Source of the DNA: Plicaturopsis crispa FD-325 SS-3
Lineage: Eukaryota > Basidiomycota > Agaricomycetes > Amylocorticiales > Amylocorticiaceae
NCBI GenBank assembly: GCA_000827205.1
Contig: KN832558.1
Location: 1,721,839 to 1,785,838, forward strand
Length of the DNA stretch: 64,000 nucleotides
Reading direction: 5' to 3'
Part shown: positions 1-12,802 of the stretch, piece after piece
Layout of the letters: each line of letters opens with the position of its first letter
Position numbering within the stretch: the stretch's first letter is position 1
Made by a program: the position numbers and the translations under genes
Notes under the pieces: generated by a model
Databases searched by the model: none
What the model was told of the DNA's origin: nothing
What the model saw: the letters and a program-made list of their open reading frames with translations, nothing else

Positions 1-130
1 AGGCGGCGCGCCCGGCCTCATCCCGTTCGAGAGCTACCTTTTTCAGCTTCTTCAAGGATACGCCAGCTCGTACCAGCTCGTTGTGAATGGTGGTGAAGTG
101 GATTGAAATGAAGCGGTTCGTCTTCAGGAG

Positions 131-3100
131 ATGCAGGAGTTCATCGAGGAAGTAGTCCGGATTTTGTCGCACAAGACGGAGAAGATACTGAACATCGTCA
201 TGGGCGAGAAGACGTACACGGCCAGTGGATCTTTTGCGGTGGCCCACGACATCGCCAGTGGTGCGCCAGAGGTTGAGTATACGGTACCAGGTTCTTTCGG
301 AGAAGCCGCAGCAGTTCAGGATGTCAGGCAGATGAAGCAGGTCGTTCTCGTAAAGCTTTATAGCCGCCAGTTTCACGTCGCGACTGATCTTTCGGAATGG
401 CATTACAGAGTCAACGAGGCAGAGCTAAGCAGAGGAGCCGGACGACGTCCTGTAAGCTGGATTCCACTGTTTTGCGGAATTTCTATATATATCGAAAAAT
501 CGCCGCGACTGCCAACCTTTCTTAAAACGGCTGTAATCACCGGGCCCTGGACGAACAGCGCCCTGAATGCCGCTCGCAATGATCTCACCATCCATGCCAC
601 AGACATCTGTGATGATCTACATGATAGATTCCAGCCTACTCGATCTCCGGTCTTTTCCTGGGCACTCGGTATTGCGAGCAAAGCTTTCCGTCAGGACGTC
701 GTAGAGTTGACAGGAGCCAAACACGGGCTGCATTTCAATGCAGGAAAGGCTACTTCCGAATACCTTGAGGGATCATTCATACGTGAGGCCGCATTGAAGA
801 TGAAAAAAATCGCACCAAATTTATGGAACACCGTGTATTCACTTCTCGATGCCAAGCAGTCGCGTCGACGCGCCATTCCGAATGCGGACTCGGACGTAGA
901 AATGGAGGATGCTGTGGTCGAGGGAATGCACTCGAACGATTCGGAGATGGACCTGGGAGAATTTGGTGGACATGAGTTGGATGATGGTGGAGAAACTGAG
1001 GACGAAGATATGGCCGCGTCGGAGGACGAAGGTGACCCGGACACAGAGGGAGGGAGGGAGAAGAAGAAAAAGAGCTGGAAACGTGCAGCAGCTCGAAATA
1101 CGGCCCTTCTAACAATTGTAAGCAATGCTAGTCTAGTAGTTTTCGCGGTAGCATAAGACTTACCTTTGCCGTGGTAGAAATCGGTCGTTGTGATAAGCAT
1201 CTTCTTGCAGAGCACAAACGAGCGCTGCAATTGGATCCAATCTGTCCTCGGTATTTTCTTGCACTCCACATCCGCGCCCGAGAAAGTCGTGGAAACGTTG
1301 GCGCACGCTGGTCTCTCCATCAGTTTGAGGTCAATTCACAGAGCGATTACAAGCCTATCGATGCAAGCCAATGAGAAGATTAAGGCGACGGTCCGAACGC
1401 TTACCACCGCACTCGCGTACGATAACTTCGACATTACCTTCAAAACTGCTCAGCCCACAATCGAGCATCAATCAACATTTGTCAGTGCGACGTCCGCGAC
1501 CGCCATTCCGCTTTTTGGCGTTGACGATCCCGCCGTACTACGATGCTCCGATGACCTATGGAAGAAAGATCCCCTGAACCCTGCAACACCGGTAAACTTG
1601 CCGGACATAAGAAAGGAGAGCGAAGAGATGAAGATATTAAAAAGCTTACATTCTGAGGAGGGAGAAAAGCAGCATGGCGATGAGAAATTGAGTCCGAGAC
1701 TCAAGCGCTTTGCCTGGCACATTCGGGACATTCTCGTTCGACACGGTGAACATTTTGGCGACCGTGCTGGCGAGCTCGGGGAGCCAGAAGCCGTATACAT
1801 GATCCCGCTGCACACAACTACACAAGTCCCCTTCCGAGCCATGAAGATTAAACAATCGACCACAGACGGAAATATAGAGGTCATCGACAATCTCCACAAC
1901 CAAGGTGGGATCGGAGAGCCTGGCGAGAAAGGATTCGTGCTCGCATATGACGTCGACATGTCACAATGGGTCATCCTCCTCCACGGTGACCTACTGACCA
2001 AGGAACGGTTAGACTCAATACGCGAATCGCGAGCGATTGAGGACACACCCAAACGGCGCTTCCAGCACCTCATTTTCCTTCCGGGCCTTTTTCACTACAA
2101 AATGGCTTGTGCCGATGCCCTTTGGCGCACCTGGGTGCAGCCAAAAGACTCCCGCATTGACGAGAATAGCCTGTTTAAAAATGTTGGTGAGATCCGACCA
2201 GATGAAACGGGGAAGTTTGGGACCAAACCAGGTTTTCGCCGCACGCACGATGTCATACACCATGATCTATGGGCCTCGATCCTGGATTGCTGGAGGCTGG
2301 ATGCACGGAAGCGAAACTCATCATGGACCTCGCTGAAGGCATTTGCGCACGCGAGGCCTAGCTGGGACCTGATCACCGAAATGTCAGAGAGCATTGTAAA
2401 AAACTATGTTGCAACAACACCCAACTTAAGCGACTTACGAAGGCGACCAGCCCAGGCCCGCGATAAGCAATTCGAAAACCAAACCCTCCGGAATCGCGAT
2501 GAGCTTCTGTACGTTGAGCTTTGCCATGCCATGAATGCCGGCGATATTGGTCGTGTAGAGGCTTCCTTCCTGCCGTGGTCGTATATCTTCAAGGCGACGG
2601 GGAAGCACAAATATGCGTCGCAAATCCTTCTCTTCGAAAAGGATCTAAGAGAGAAGTTTTCTGCAGAGCTTCGGTGAGAAAAACTTCACTGAAGCGTGTA
2701 AACGGTTCGAAGCTCACCACATACAACAGGGACATCATTCGCAAAAACTGGCTTGTTAATCCCACGGGAAAGCCACATGCGTTTCGTGGTGCAGACTGGG
2801 TCGTCGAGCGAAATAATCTGTATACAAAGGTGAGTCGTTGAAAACTTACGCTATTCTATCGGACACCTGCTGAATGCCTTTGCAGGTGATATTTGCAGGC
2901 GGAAGCTCGAACAAAACAATCGATCACATAGTCAAGGAATCACCGTTGATTGAGCTCTATCGGGAATGTCATGTCACCGTTGAAAACGGATTTCATCTCG
3001 AACATCGTACAATCCGGCACGCTCCGCCAAATATGACAAAAACCCTGCGGAAACTACGTGAGAAACTAGAGCATCGCACCAGACCTCACGTACTCTCACC

Positions 3101-3239
3101 TGCGAGGACAAGCAGATATGCGGTTCCCGACCAAATCGCAGCGGGAATGAACATTTTGTTGACAAGGAAGGATAGCAACTCGAGCACAGTCGAGGAGGAG
3201 CATCTCGATGTCGAGGGGGATGATCTAGCCGACGATTAG
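131..3239 (+). CDS. DUF6589 domain protein (agaricomycete-specific, 5' end uncertain)
   Basis: I read four exons: 131-1117, 1178-2673, 2730-2829 and 2886-3239. Each intron is 56-60 bp with a GT-AG boundary, and the spliced product is 978 aa. The joined protein carries the hallmarks I know from the DUF6589 family of basidiomycetes: FLQSTNERCN, STSAPEKVVETLAHAG, YDNFD, then NPTGKPHAFRGADWVVE, LYTKVIF and KESPLIELYRE near the C-terminus. An acidic stretch at about residues 255-300 precedes a basic KKKKSWKR segment. Function is unknown; copies of this family are abundant in mushroom genomes and are suspected of travelling with mobile DNA (my inference). No stop interrupts the conserved part. The first roughly 140 residues look poorly coding. 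An open frame at 2-103 (FESYLFQLLQGYASSYQL) followed by a possible 83-127 intron suggests the true start lies upstream of the window. Confidence 0.8.
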
Positions 3240-3306
3240 CCATTTTAACATAGTACGTTCAGATGTTAAAAAGCACCTTTACGTGCTGATAAACACGTAG
3301 CACAGA

Positions 3307-5830
3307 TCACGATGGATTGGTAGGTGGTGGTGGTGGCGGCGGCGGCATGTTTTCTCTGTTAGAACGTTTCTCCTTTGGCATCCATTTGGGGCATTTTTGA
3401 TTTGACGCTGCAATAAGTGTTTAGTAACATGTTCTCGTTCGTGTACAAGATGCAATTGGACTCACCAATGTGACCGGTCATACCGCACGCACCACAGCGA
3501 TATACCCGTTTTGGTTTTTCACCAGTAGGCCCGGGCTGCAAATTCTGTCTACGGGCACTGCTAGACGAGCCGCTAGCACTCGGCGTCCCACTAGATGAGG
3601 CGCCCTGTGTCGTATTCGAGTGGCGTTGAAGGGGGGTTGAAACGGGAGGCGGTGCGGTGGGCGGTGCTGGTGCTGGAGCATGCGACTCAATGATCGATAG
3701 GATTTTCGGGCCATAGGTGGAAGCGTAACACCAGTCGGTTTGTTCGTTCAATTCCTGGATATTTGTGACCTTGGAGGCATGAGCGAGATCGACGATGCGG
3801 TCCAAGATGCCATCAGATAAGAGCAGCTGCGGTCCGAAAAAGTCATCCCTGCCCAAGCCCTCCTCCTCCATCTGTTTCTTCCGCCATTCATCGAGCGCAT
3901 CCCGTAACTTGAAGTCGGTTGGTGTCATCGTATAGTCGCCAACCTTGGCCTTACGCTTCCCGCGCTTGCTTTGTGCTGGTTTGGGAGCAAATCGCAAAAG
4001 GAAATGATCGGGGTTACACGAGTCACAGCACAATCGCGAGGTACGACCACCGCAACGCCCTTCACACGAACAATCGGAATACATTTTTTCTGCAGGAAGG
4101 AATGCCAAAGTAAGTGTATGAGTTCTCGGACACCAACAATATGCACTAACCATGGCCAGCATTCTCGAAATATTCGTCTGTAACCCGGCGGCGGCAGATA
4201 TGACGAGAAGCCGCGTTGATGTAGACGTCCATGGCGGATTTCTCGTACTCCTCCCAAGGCAAACTTTTCGGACACGGCAGACACTTTCCACTGGATGAGC
4301 CAGGTGCAGGTGTATGGTCAGGAGAGGGTGCGGTGACAGTCCCGTGGATATCGTCGACTGCCATCGTGCTGGAGGTGTGTCTGAACTGCTCCTCTTGAAG
4401 TCGAGGCTCATTCTCAATTTCCTCGTCCTCATCCTCACTCCCAGAACTTTCTCCAAGCTCGGTAGCATCACGCTCGCGCGCCTCGCTCACATTGGTAGCT
4501 CCATTTCCCCTCGGTCGCTTTCTAGGTGCCGCGTCCTCCCCATTACGATCGGAGCCGGTACGCTTCCTCTTTTGACCCGCTGCTCGTTCCGCCTTTGCCT
4601 GTTTGTACCAGTCGAAGTGATCTCGTTCGACAAGATATATTCCCGTCGCTTCAACCTCTGGATGGCGCCCTCCGCGACCGACACGCTGCACTAACGTGCA
4701 CAGTGATGGTGTGTACGTCCATTGAATCACGACTTCGACGTCGCGGATATCAAGGCCCTGTACAGACATAAAACAGTTTAGCGATATCACAAATACATCA
4801 ATATTAGAGACTCACCATGCCAGCAGCATCCGTGCAAACGATCCCCCAGATTTCCCCCTTCGCCAACTTGTCCATATACTTGGCCTTGAATTCTGCGCTC
4901 ATTCCCGAATGGAGCCAGACAATCTTGTGATGGAGTTCTCGCGGCAGTTGACTCCATTTGTGCTTCACGATCCGTTCGGCTTCCTTTCTTTTGTTCGTAA
5001 AGACCATGAATTTGGGTGGAGGGGTTTCGCCATCAATCTTGAGGACACGGTCAAGATCCTGCATGCTCTTCACCGAGTAGAGCATCTCAATGACCATGAA
5101 ATGGATATTCGGGCGGTTGTTCGAGAGCTGTACACGCTCCACAGTGTCCGGTCCCATTTGCAGAGTCCGCTGAATGTCTTCGCGGATTAGGGGAGGCTGC
5201 GTAGCTGACACAATGTGGAATCGGTTCTCGGGAGGGAGGAGGAAATAAAGGAGGCGTGTCTGTTTATACTCGGGGCGGAAATCGTCACCGCCCCACTGGC
5301 TAATACAGTGCGCTTCATCGAATGTCACGTTGAATAATCGCGACGTGAATTTCGCGTTTTGGTAGAGCCTTCGGAACCGTTGGTCCTTCATTAGGAGCTC
5401 TGGGTTGACAACAATTACACGGTATCGAAGCGCCTCAATCTCCTACACGGAAATGCTATTAGTTGACGCGTCGTGTACTCAGTGTGGTAGCGATGCGTAC
5501 CTTGAACAACGCGTCCGTTGCTGTTTCGGAGGTGACATTGACCGCACTAATGCCAAATAGCTCGGTAATCTCAAGGACATTTTTATCACCGAGTATATTC
5601 AGAGGGGTTACGAGGATCTGAATCCCGTTGTCGTTGAAGAGCAAGGGAATCCAGAATGTTAAAGTCTTTCCAGAGCCAGTCGGAGCAATAGTGAAGACAT
5701 TTTTTCTTTGCAGCTGAAGCTGGCTGGACTTCAACTGAAAGAGGCATGGACGGCAGCGGAAGCCAAGTTTCTCCTCCACGACATCATCCATTTCTTCGAG
5801 GCTCGGGATAGCATATTTTAGTGCAGACAT
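3307..5830 (-). CDS. RecQ-like DEAH-box helicase with C-terminal zinc knuckle
   Basis: Five exons on the minus strand (5830-5501, 5442-4816, 4757-4151, 4089-3466, 3407-3307) give 762 aa. Helicase motifs are in order: Walker A APTGSGKTLTFW, VTPLNILGDKN, FDEAHCISQWG (DEAH), SAT, and motif VI QRVGRGGR, so both RecA-like lobes are present. A Cys-rich block (CSCEGRCGGR...CCDSC) follows. The last two exons build a CGACGMTGHIASNQKCP zinc knuckle resembling the one in TAF1, and a polyproline tail. I chose MSALKYAIPSLEEM (5830) as start because the longer frame to 5962 is not conserved-looking. The expected role is ATP-driven 3'-5' unwinding in the nucleus. This agaricomycete subfamily is multicopy and lacks the RQC and HRDC domains of Sgs1/BLM. 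It converges on the DUF6589 gene with 67 bp between the stops. Confidence 0.85.
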
Positions 5831-6671
5831 TGCGAAGGCGGCAGGACGCGTCGAGACTCGAGATGCGAATTCGACGCGAGACCGACCGGACTGTGTTTGG
5901 AAAAAATCCGACCGTTGCCGACCGTGGACCGGAAGGACAAACAAGGCCAACACGCGCGCCACAACAAGTGCTGCCAGGCGTTGGGGCGCGGTTAGCAGTT
6001 GGAAGTTTCGTATGGTTCTGTTTGTTATGTGGCGTCACTCAATAATATTCATCAAGGTACTCGACTGCACTTGCTCTCGTATCTACTGACCGCGCCCCAC
6101 GCCTGGTTTGGAGGCTGCGTGGGATGCAGCGCGGTTTTCGACGCTGACGGTTGCATGCCTGAGGAGTCTTAACTTCACAGGAGCATGAGTTCTTGTGGGC
6201 AAGTGAGTGACTTAGCGGATGTAGTCTGGATGTAGTGCCATGTAGTACTAGAACGAGCCTGAGGATGTCACGGCATTCATGGCAATTGAACGTTGAACTC
6301 GTGTCTTCGTTTTCGAATGCCCGCTGGCGGTAAGCAAAGTTGTAAAATCCGTTAAATAAACAGAGCAGCAACTTATGCCAGACCCAGAAAAATAAGCGAT
6401 ATGCAGCCTGCTTTCTCCTGTTGCGAGGTGCACGACGGCGGTATCGTTTTGGAAGAGTGGAGGTAGTGAGCGCGTTCTTGAACGCCTCCGAGTCCGCCAC
6501 AGGCCAATGTCACCAAACAACAGACGCCGTGCGCCACCTTGTACTACGCGCCGCTCCGCGAGCGGCTGTCTCCCGCCTTACTTACTTATAGTATTTTTGG
6601 AAAAATTGGAATGCGCATATCCTATCTTACGACCCTCCTACATCTCTGAAAAAGCTTTGTCGTCACTTCAT
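5831..6671. other. Divergent promoter region between helicase and RPAP1
   Basis: This 841-bp stretch separates the starts of two divergent genes, so it must hold both promoters. A minus-strand open frame of 153 codons (6500-6039) has no recognisable domain; its first half is basic and aromatic, its second half Cys/Arg-rich. I consider it more likely noncoding than a gene, but cannot exclude a short lineage-specific protein. Confidence 0.4.
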
Positions 6672-9600
6672 ATGCCGCCTCCCCTAGTAGGATCAGTCTT
6701 TGAACGAAAGCCTACATCGCCAACCACAAACTCGAAGACATTTTCAAATCCAGGGAAAAGTGGATTTCCTGCCGTCCAGCACCGGTCCAAAAGCGCGTTT
6801 ACACGCGGACGGGATGACTTGAAGAGAGGCAGCGCGTCAAGCTTACCGCGACCGACTTCTGTGCCCACCGTCGTTCCTGCCTCGGATGCTGCTGGGCTCG
6901 ATCGAAGCACACCCGATACTCCTGAAGGAGACACGAAGCCAGCACCCTCATCACCGGATTGGCGGCAACAGGTCAGTGCGGAGAATGAACGTAGAGTCGC
7001 GAATATGACCGAGGAAGAGCGGGAGGAGGAGCGGAAAGAGATCATGGAGCGTTTTGGCGCTGGCGTAGGCGACATCCTCAGACGTGCCAGGGAGGCCCGC
7101 GAGAGAGAGACGCAAAGGCCAAGCCCATCAGACGCAACGGATACGCAGTCCAACACCGTTAGCAGTGGCCGGCATCCCGACGCCTCGACGTCAAGCACAA
7201 AACGCGACTTCGCCGACATGATAGAAACCAACGGAGGTACGCGAACTTCCACGTTGATACATGTATTGTTGTTGAATATTGTCCGAGTAGACGGACCTAC
7301 AGCTCTCTCCCCAGAGTTATCCCATAAACGACCTCTTTCGCGTGAGTCCCTCCATCTTGACTAATCTATATACTAATGCAGCGCAGCGTCATCACCCCGC
7401 CCAATCTTGTCCACGAGTTCCACTCGCCCATCCAGTAGAGCAGATAGGAAAATTCGCTTTGCGGACGTGACGCCGGAAGATGTGCATTTTTATGAATCCG
7501 CGCCGCCATCCCCGCGCAAAAAGATGCTCGCGTTACCTCCTCCGCCCGATGTACCTGACGAGTCAACGATATCGCTCGGCAATTGGAAAGGGAAGGGCGT
7601 TGCAGCATCGACTTTGCCAAAATCTACACCGTCTCATGATCCCGTGGATCCAATGAAGGATGAAGATCCAGAAGAGGGTACTCCTGAGTACATACGCCGT
7701 CGGTTTTTCCCCAACGTCCCTGCCGACGATCCCAGTGTGGCCTGGATGGAAAACGCTACACCTGATCCAACGGACTCTTCCCTTCGCTTTGATCTCACCG
7801 GCAGTCTTGTACCACCTTCATTATCATCTACATTGCCGACACACTTAGGCCTGCATCACCACGCTGATGGGTCACGAGCGGGATACACTATCGACGACAT
7901 ATTTCTTCTCTCCAGGTCCACTGTACCCGCCCAAAGGGCGACCATGTTGGACGTTCTATGTCGGCTTTGCCGAAAGCTCTCAATCAACAGACGAGCAGAG
8001 ACGGGCCATCTCATAGAGGAGCTCTCCGGCCAAGAGGAGAAATTGAGAAAGCGGATGGTTGCCGCGGGAGTCGAGGCTATGAGAGAACGTGGAAGCGTAG
8101 GTGCCCGAGCAGTGGAGCTCGTCTGGGAATGCCTGGTGCAATGGGACGACCACTTTATCGGCGTCGACGGCGTCGAGCTGGAGACCGAGGATGTCAAGGA
8201 TGCCAGCGCCTCCATTATCTCGTCCTTGCCTCTCGATTATATTCTATCACAATCAAGCGATGTACTATCGCTGCGCGCGTTACCTTCGGAGTCCTTATCA
8301 CAAATCCTCTCTATTCTCTATCGTCTTGCCCAGCACAGCAACGAAATTGCCTCGACAATCCTTGCGACCCCTAATCTCGTCCCCAATGTCATGCAGACTT
8401 TCTTATTATGCGCCATCCCTCCAGCAGAATCGTCACCCCTACCCAATCCGACGGCCCTAGACTTCCTCAACATCATCGCTCTATCATCGCGCTCCGCTGC
8501 TTCCCAATTACTCGAGCCGTCAGATGCTCTCCTTCGATTTGTCACGATGCTACCTCCCAGCTCTCCTTACGCCGCAGCCCTAACCACTGCACTTCTCACC
8601 TCTACTCTTCGGCTTTACACTACGCTTGCCTCTTACGGACTCTATTCACACATTGCCACTACGGCCGCTGCGCAATTCTCTCAAGTCGGCGCCTACATAA
8701 TGTCGAGCGAATGTCAATCCAAGCGGCTCATAGCTGCATGGACGCGGTTGCTGGAAGCATGGATCGTGTGCGCGACGGATCCTCACCAGACCACTCCGGG
8801 ACACGAGATCTTATGGAGTCAAGTTTCTGGATGGGGTTGGGCTGATGAAGTTCTCGACCTAAGGGCGAAGTTGACCGCGAATGAGGCAGACTGGAAGATA
8901 TGGGCGGGTTTGTGGAGCGCTGAAGCTGCTTGGCTTGAGGGTGCGAAGATCAACGGAATCAAAGGCGGGGAGTCGGAGCGCGCGAGAGCCCTCGAAGAAT
9001 TCAAAGGTGGTTTTGAGGATGGCACCGAGAAAGCAGTGGTTCTCGCCTCAGTTTCAGGGCTTGACGCCGCCCTCAACGAACTGCGATCCGACGAGCAGCT
9101 GAACGCCGGCGTCAACAATCTGGCGTGTCTGCAAGGTCTTGCATCGCATGCCACCACGCTGTCTTCGGTAGTGCGGTTATTTTGTGCCGCCCTCCCGTCA
9201 TCGCACGAAAGTCCTGTAACTGCACCACCCTTCGCGCTCCCGTTTGCGCAAGTCTCTGCACTATGCGCCAAAATTGTAAGCCACCCCATCTGGTCCGTCA
9301 TCTACTCCGAGCGGGCCCCGTCATACGCACATATATTCTGCCGACCTCTCACATCCCTGCTCTCGTTCTACATCCAACTCTCGCGCCGCACTCCCGGGGT
9401 TTCAGTTGATTTGTGGATGGCGCAGGCATTTTCCGTGCTTACGACGCTCCTTCCTGGGGATGAAGATGTCGCTCTTCAGCTCGTATCAGACGTCAGCGGT
9501 CTAATCAACAAGGATCTTTTGGCTTCCTACGGATGGTCCGTCCCGCCAGTGATATGGGAGAAAGGTGGTATGGATGTCATAGCACCATTCCTCGTCCACA

Positions 9601-10712
9601 CCCTGAATCCGGCAGGGCAAGTTCGCATTGGCCCTTCCTGCATGTCGCCCCAGTCGATCAAGCTTTCAACGACGCAGCGACTTCCTTCTTCATCCTCTGT
9701 TCAGCATCGAGCTGGGACTGACTTCGGTCTTCCGCTGCCAAGGGATTGGATGCTCTGCGCGGTGAATCATTTGCTAAAGTCCGGCGACTCGCCTGTTTTC
9801 AAGAATATACCATCGTCATGGGATGCCTCGGAGACGGAGATCGTTCGCGCATCCCTTCTACTGGCGAAAGTCGTCCAGGAGGTCCTCCAACGGTACACCC
9901 TAACGGCTGTCTCCATGAATCGTGCAAGCACCATCTTTGCATGTATGAAGATATTCATGCTCGAACATGAGCAGCCCCAGAGTGACTCCCAGAGCGAAGT
10001 ATTCCGCGACGACATCGTCTGCCGGTTTATGGAGGAAATCTTGGCGTCGTTTACTGTATCCAAGGCGACAGCTGCGTCATTCCCAGTTGAGCCAGACCTG
10101 GAAGAGACAGCAAAACGTTTTCTCGGGTCCACACCGTTCTTTCAGTATTACACGGATTTCGTCAGCCTGTACGATGCGGTGTCATTTTCATATCCTCTGT
10201 TTGCTCGCCTCCTTCTCCCCCCTACATCTATGCGGTATGCACCCGATTACCGCAAGCATCTGTGGAGCGACTACAGTCATCTCCTGAAGACCATTCGGAC
10301 CCCGGTCGGCCAGGTGGTTGCTGCTGACCTCGCGGACTACCTGAGGCCGGCGGAGCGGGACCCCCAAATGATCATGGCATATCTTCGATCCCTTCTCACC
10401 GGAAACCTTGTGGAATTCGTCAGAATGGTCGCTATTCACCATATCGCGTGCAGCATATGGCCCGACTTACGAGACGGAGGTGGGGAGGACTTCGCGGTCA
10501 AGCTTTTGAAGGCGGTTGTTCACCAAGGTCGTCCTGACATTGTACGGGATGTCGTGCTATACTGGCAGCCCTTGGAAGGCTCGTCCCTTCCCCCTCCGTC
10601 TTGTTACGAGCAAGAAGGACAGTGGAAACGGCTCAGATTGGAATGGCTTGCGCGCAATGGTGCGGGTACTGAGATAGAGTCCAGATTGTCCGGCCTCCTT
10701 GGCGGACCATGA
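6672..10712 (+). CDS. RPAP1: RNA polymerase II-associated protein 1 (RPAP1)
   Basis: Three exons (6672-7236, 7291-7341, 7387-10712) encode 1313 aa. The N-terminal part carries the RPAP1_N signature: VGSVFERK, GFPAVQHR, then an acidic/basic helix with MTEEEREEERKEIMERFG. The start of exon 3 has IRFADVTPEDVHFYES, followed by the RPAP1_C signature around residues 350-400 (LRFDLTGSLV, THLGLHHHADG, GYTIDDIFLLSRS). The remainder is a long helical repeat-like region. RPAP1 (yeast Rba50) helps assemble RNA polymerase II in the cytoplasm and bring it to the nucleus, working with GPN GTPases and the R2TP chaperone system. Start 6672 was chosen because MPPPLVGSVFERK matches the family N-terminus. The acceptor at 7386 rather than 7381 is required to keep frame. 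Confidence 0.9.
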
Positions 10713-11464
10713 CAGGCTGGATTTTCGTCCTCTATCTACATAGAATCGGGCGAGGGTAGTATCCTGTCAGTCTTCATATTGTGAGTCTATGTAGTCAAGC
10801 TCAACAACAAAATCATAGAGAGATTCACCGAAGATTACCGGCTAAGTGAAAACACCACATCGATATCCAGGCTCCTACCCATCCGTCGCTTCGAGGGTCA
10901 ATAAAATCAGTGCTACGACGATGAGTTGAATGTACAGTGATATTGCGGCGTACGGACATCTCCGTATATTTGAGCTCCGATACAAACAACTTTCAAACTC
11001 AGTACTCTTATTTTCTTGACCCTCTCAGCGACGGATGGCACAATACACGAGTAAACAAAGATGTGGCTTTCCGCGGGGACTAGTCTGCACGGTCTTCCGG
11101 ACGCGTTTTCTCAACAGCCATTGCCCGTAACATAAAACATCTGCAGGGTAGATTTCTCAGTTTATTGGGCGCTTGTGTACCCTATTTTTTGTTTGGAAAA
11201 ATTCGTAGAAACGAGCAAGTAGTAAACTAATGACACTTCAGCCACTGGTGCCCTAGGACCATGCCTCTACTACAGCACAAATACCACACGGATTGACAGG
11301 GTCTCGCAGGCAAATATTCTTGCCTATACGAGGGCAGCTGTTCCCCAATTTTTATTTGGCAAAGGGAGCCCACCGTAAAGTGTGTTATGGGCAGTAAGGT
11401 GCTACTGATCTGCTCTATGCCTCTCCCACATGAAAGCTCACAAGATTTCGCCCGGAGAAATATA

Positions 11465-11803
11465 GATCGCACTTCTCCTCGTACATGCAAGAATATTTGC
11501 CTGCGAGACCCTGTCAATCCGTGTGGTATTTGTGCTGTAGTAGAGGCATGGTCCTAGGGCACCAGTGGCTGAAGTGTCATTAGTTTACTACTTGCTCGTT
11601 TCTACGAATTTTTCCAAACAAAAAATAGGGTACACAAGCGCCCAATAAACTGAGAAATCTACCCTGCAGATGTTTTATGTTACGGGCAATGGCTGTTGAG
11701 AAAACGCGTCCGGAAGACCGTGCAGACTAGTCCCCGCGGAAAGCCACATCTTTGTTTACTCGTGTATTGTGCCATCCGTCGCTGAGAGGGTCAAGAAAAT
11801 AAG
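11465..11803 (+). repeat. Direct repeat copy 1 flanking the N gap
   Basis: This copy appears identical to 12464-12802, based on line-by-line comparison of both copies. It comprises the last 22 bases of the transposon spacer and most of the right inverted arm. I read it as the duplicated end of two overlapping contigs, not a biological tandem repeat. Confidence 0.8.
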
Positions 11804-12463
11804 NNNNNNNNNNNNNNNNNNNNNNNNNNNNNNNNNNNNNNNNNNNNNNNNNNNNNNNNNNNNNNNNNNNNNNNNNNNNNNNNNNNNNNNNNNNNNNNNN
11901 NNNNNNNNNNNNNNNNNNNNNNNNNNNNNNNNNNNNNNNNNNNNNNNNNNNNNNNNNNNNNNNNNNNNNNNNNNNNNNNNNNNNNNNNNNNNNNNNNNNN
12001 NNNNNNNNNNNNNNNNNNNNNNNNNNNNNNNNNNNNNNNNNNNNNNNNNNNNNNNNNNNNNNNNNNNNNNNNNNNNNNNNNNNNNNNNNNNNNNNNNNNN
12101 NNNNNNNNNNNNNNNNNNNNNNNNNNNNNNNNNNNNNNNNNNNNNNNNNNNNNNNNNNNNNNNNNNNNNNNNNNNNNNNNNNNNNNNNNNNNNNNNNNNN
12201 NNNNNNNNNNNNNNNNNNNNNNNNNNNNNNNNNNNNNNNNNNNNNNNNNNNNNNNNNNNNNNNNNNNNNNNNNNNNNNNNNNNNNNNNNNNNNNNNNNNN
12301 NNNNNNNNNNNNNNNNNNNNNNNNNNNNNNNNNNNNNNNNNNNNNNNNNNNNNNNNNNNNNNNNNNNNNNNNNNNNNNNNNNNNNNNNNNNNNNNNNNNN
12401 NNNNNNNNNNNNNNNNNNNNNNNNNNNNNNNNNNNNNNNNNNNNNNNNNNNNNNNNNNNNNNN
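11804..12463. other. Assembly gap (660 N)
   Basis: This is a run of N inside the foldback element. The 339 bases just before it (11465-11803) recur directly after it (12464-12802) at a constant offset of 999, which is what overlapping contig ends look like. The gap is therefore probably negative in real length. Reading frames reported through it are meaningless. Confidence 0.9.
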
Positions 12464-12802
12464 GATCGCACTTCTCCTCGTACATGCAAGAATATTTGCC
12501 TGCGAGACCCTGTCAATCCGTGTGGTATTTGTGCTGTAGTAGAGGCATGGTCCTAGGGCACCAGTGGCTGAAGTGTCATTAGTTTACTACTTGCTCGTTT
12601 CTACGAATTTTTCCAAACAAAAAATAGGGTACACAAGCGCCCAATAAACTGAGAAATCTACCCTGCAGATGTTTTATGTTACGGGCAATGGCTGTTGAGA
12701 AAACGCGTCCGGAAGACCGTGCAGACTAGTCCCCGCGGAAAGCCACATCTTTGTTTACTCGTGTATTGTGCCATCCGTCGCTGAGAGGGTCAAGAAAATA
12801 AG
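12464..12802 (+). repeat. Direct repeat copy 2 flanking the N gap
   Basis: This is the partner of 11465-11803. After it, the right arm continues without interruption to the element terminus at 12941. Confidence 0.8.

Noticed and set aside
691-1320. 209-codon minus-strand frame
   Set aside because: It is antisense to the DUF6589 coding exons, Ser/Pro-rich and domain-free; a shadow of the real gene.
8819-9301. 160-codon minus-strand frame inside RPAP1
   Set aside because: It lies opposite a continuous, recognisable coding exon and has no domain of its own.
11727-12539. Long open frames on both strands across the N run
   Set aside because: They consist almost entirely of X from the gap and have no coding meaning.
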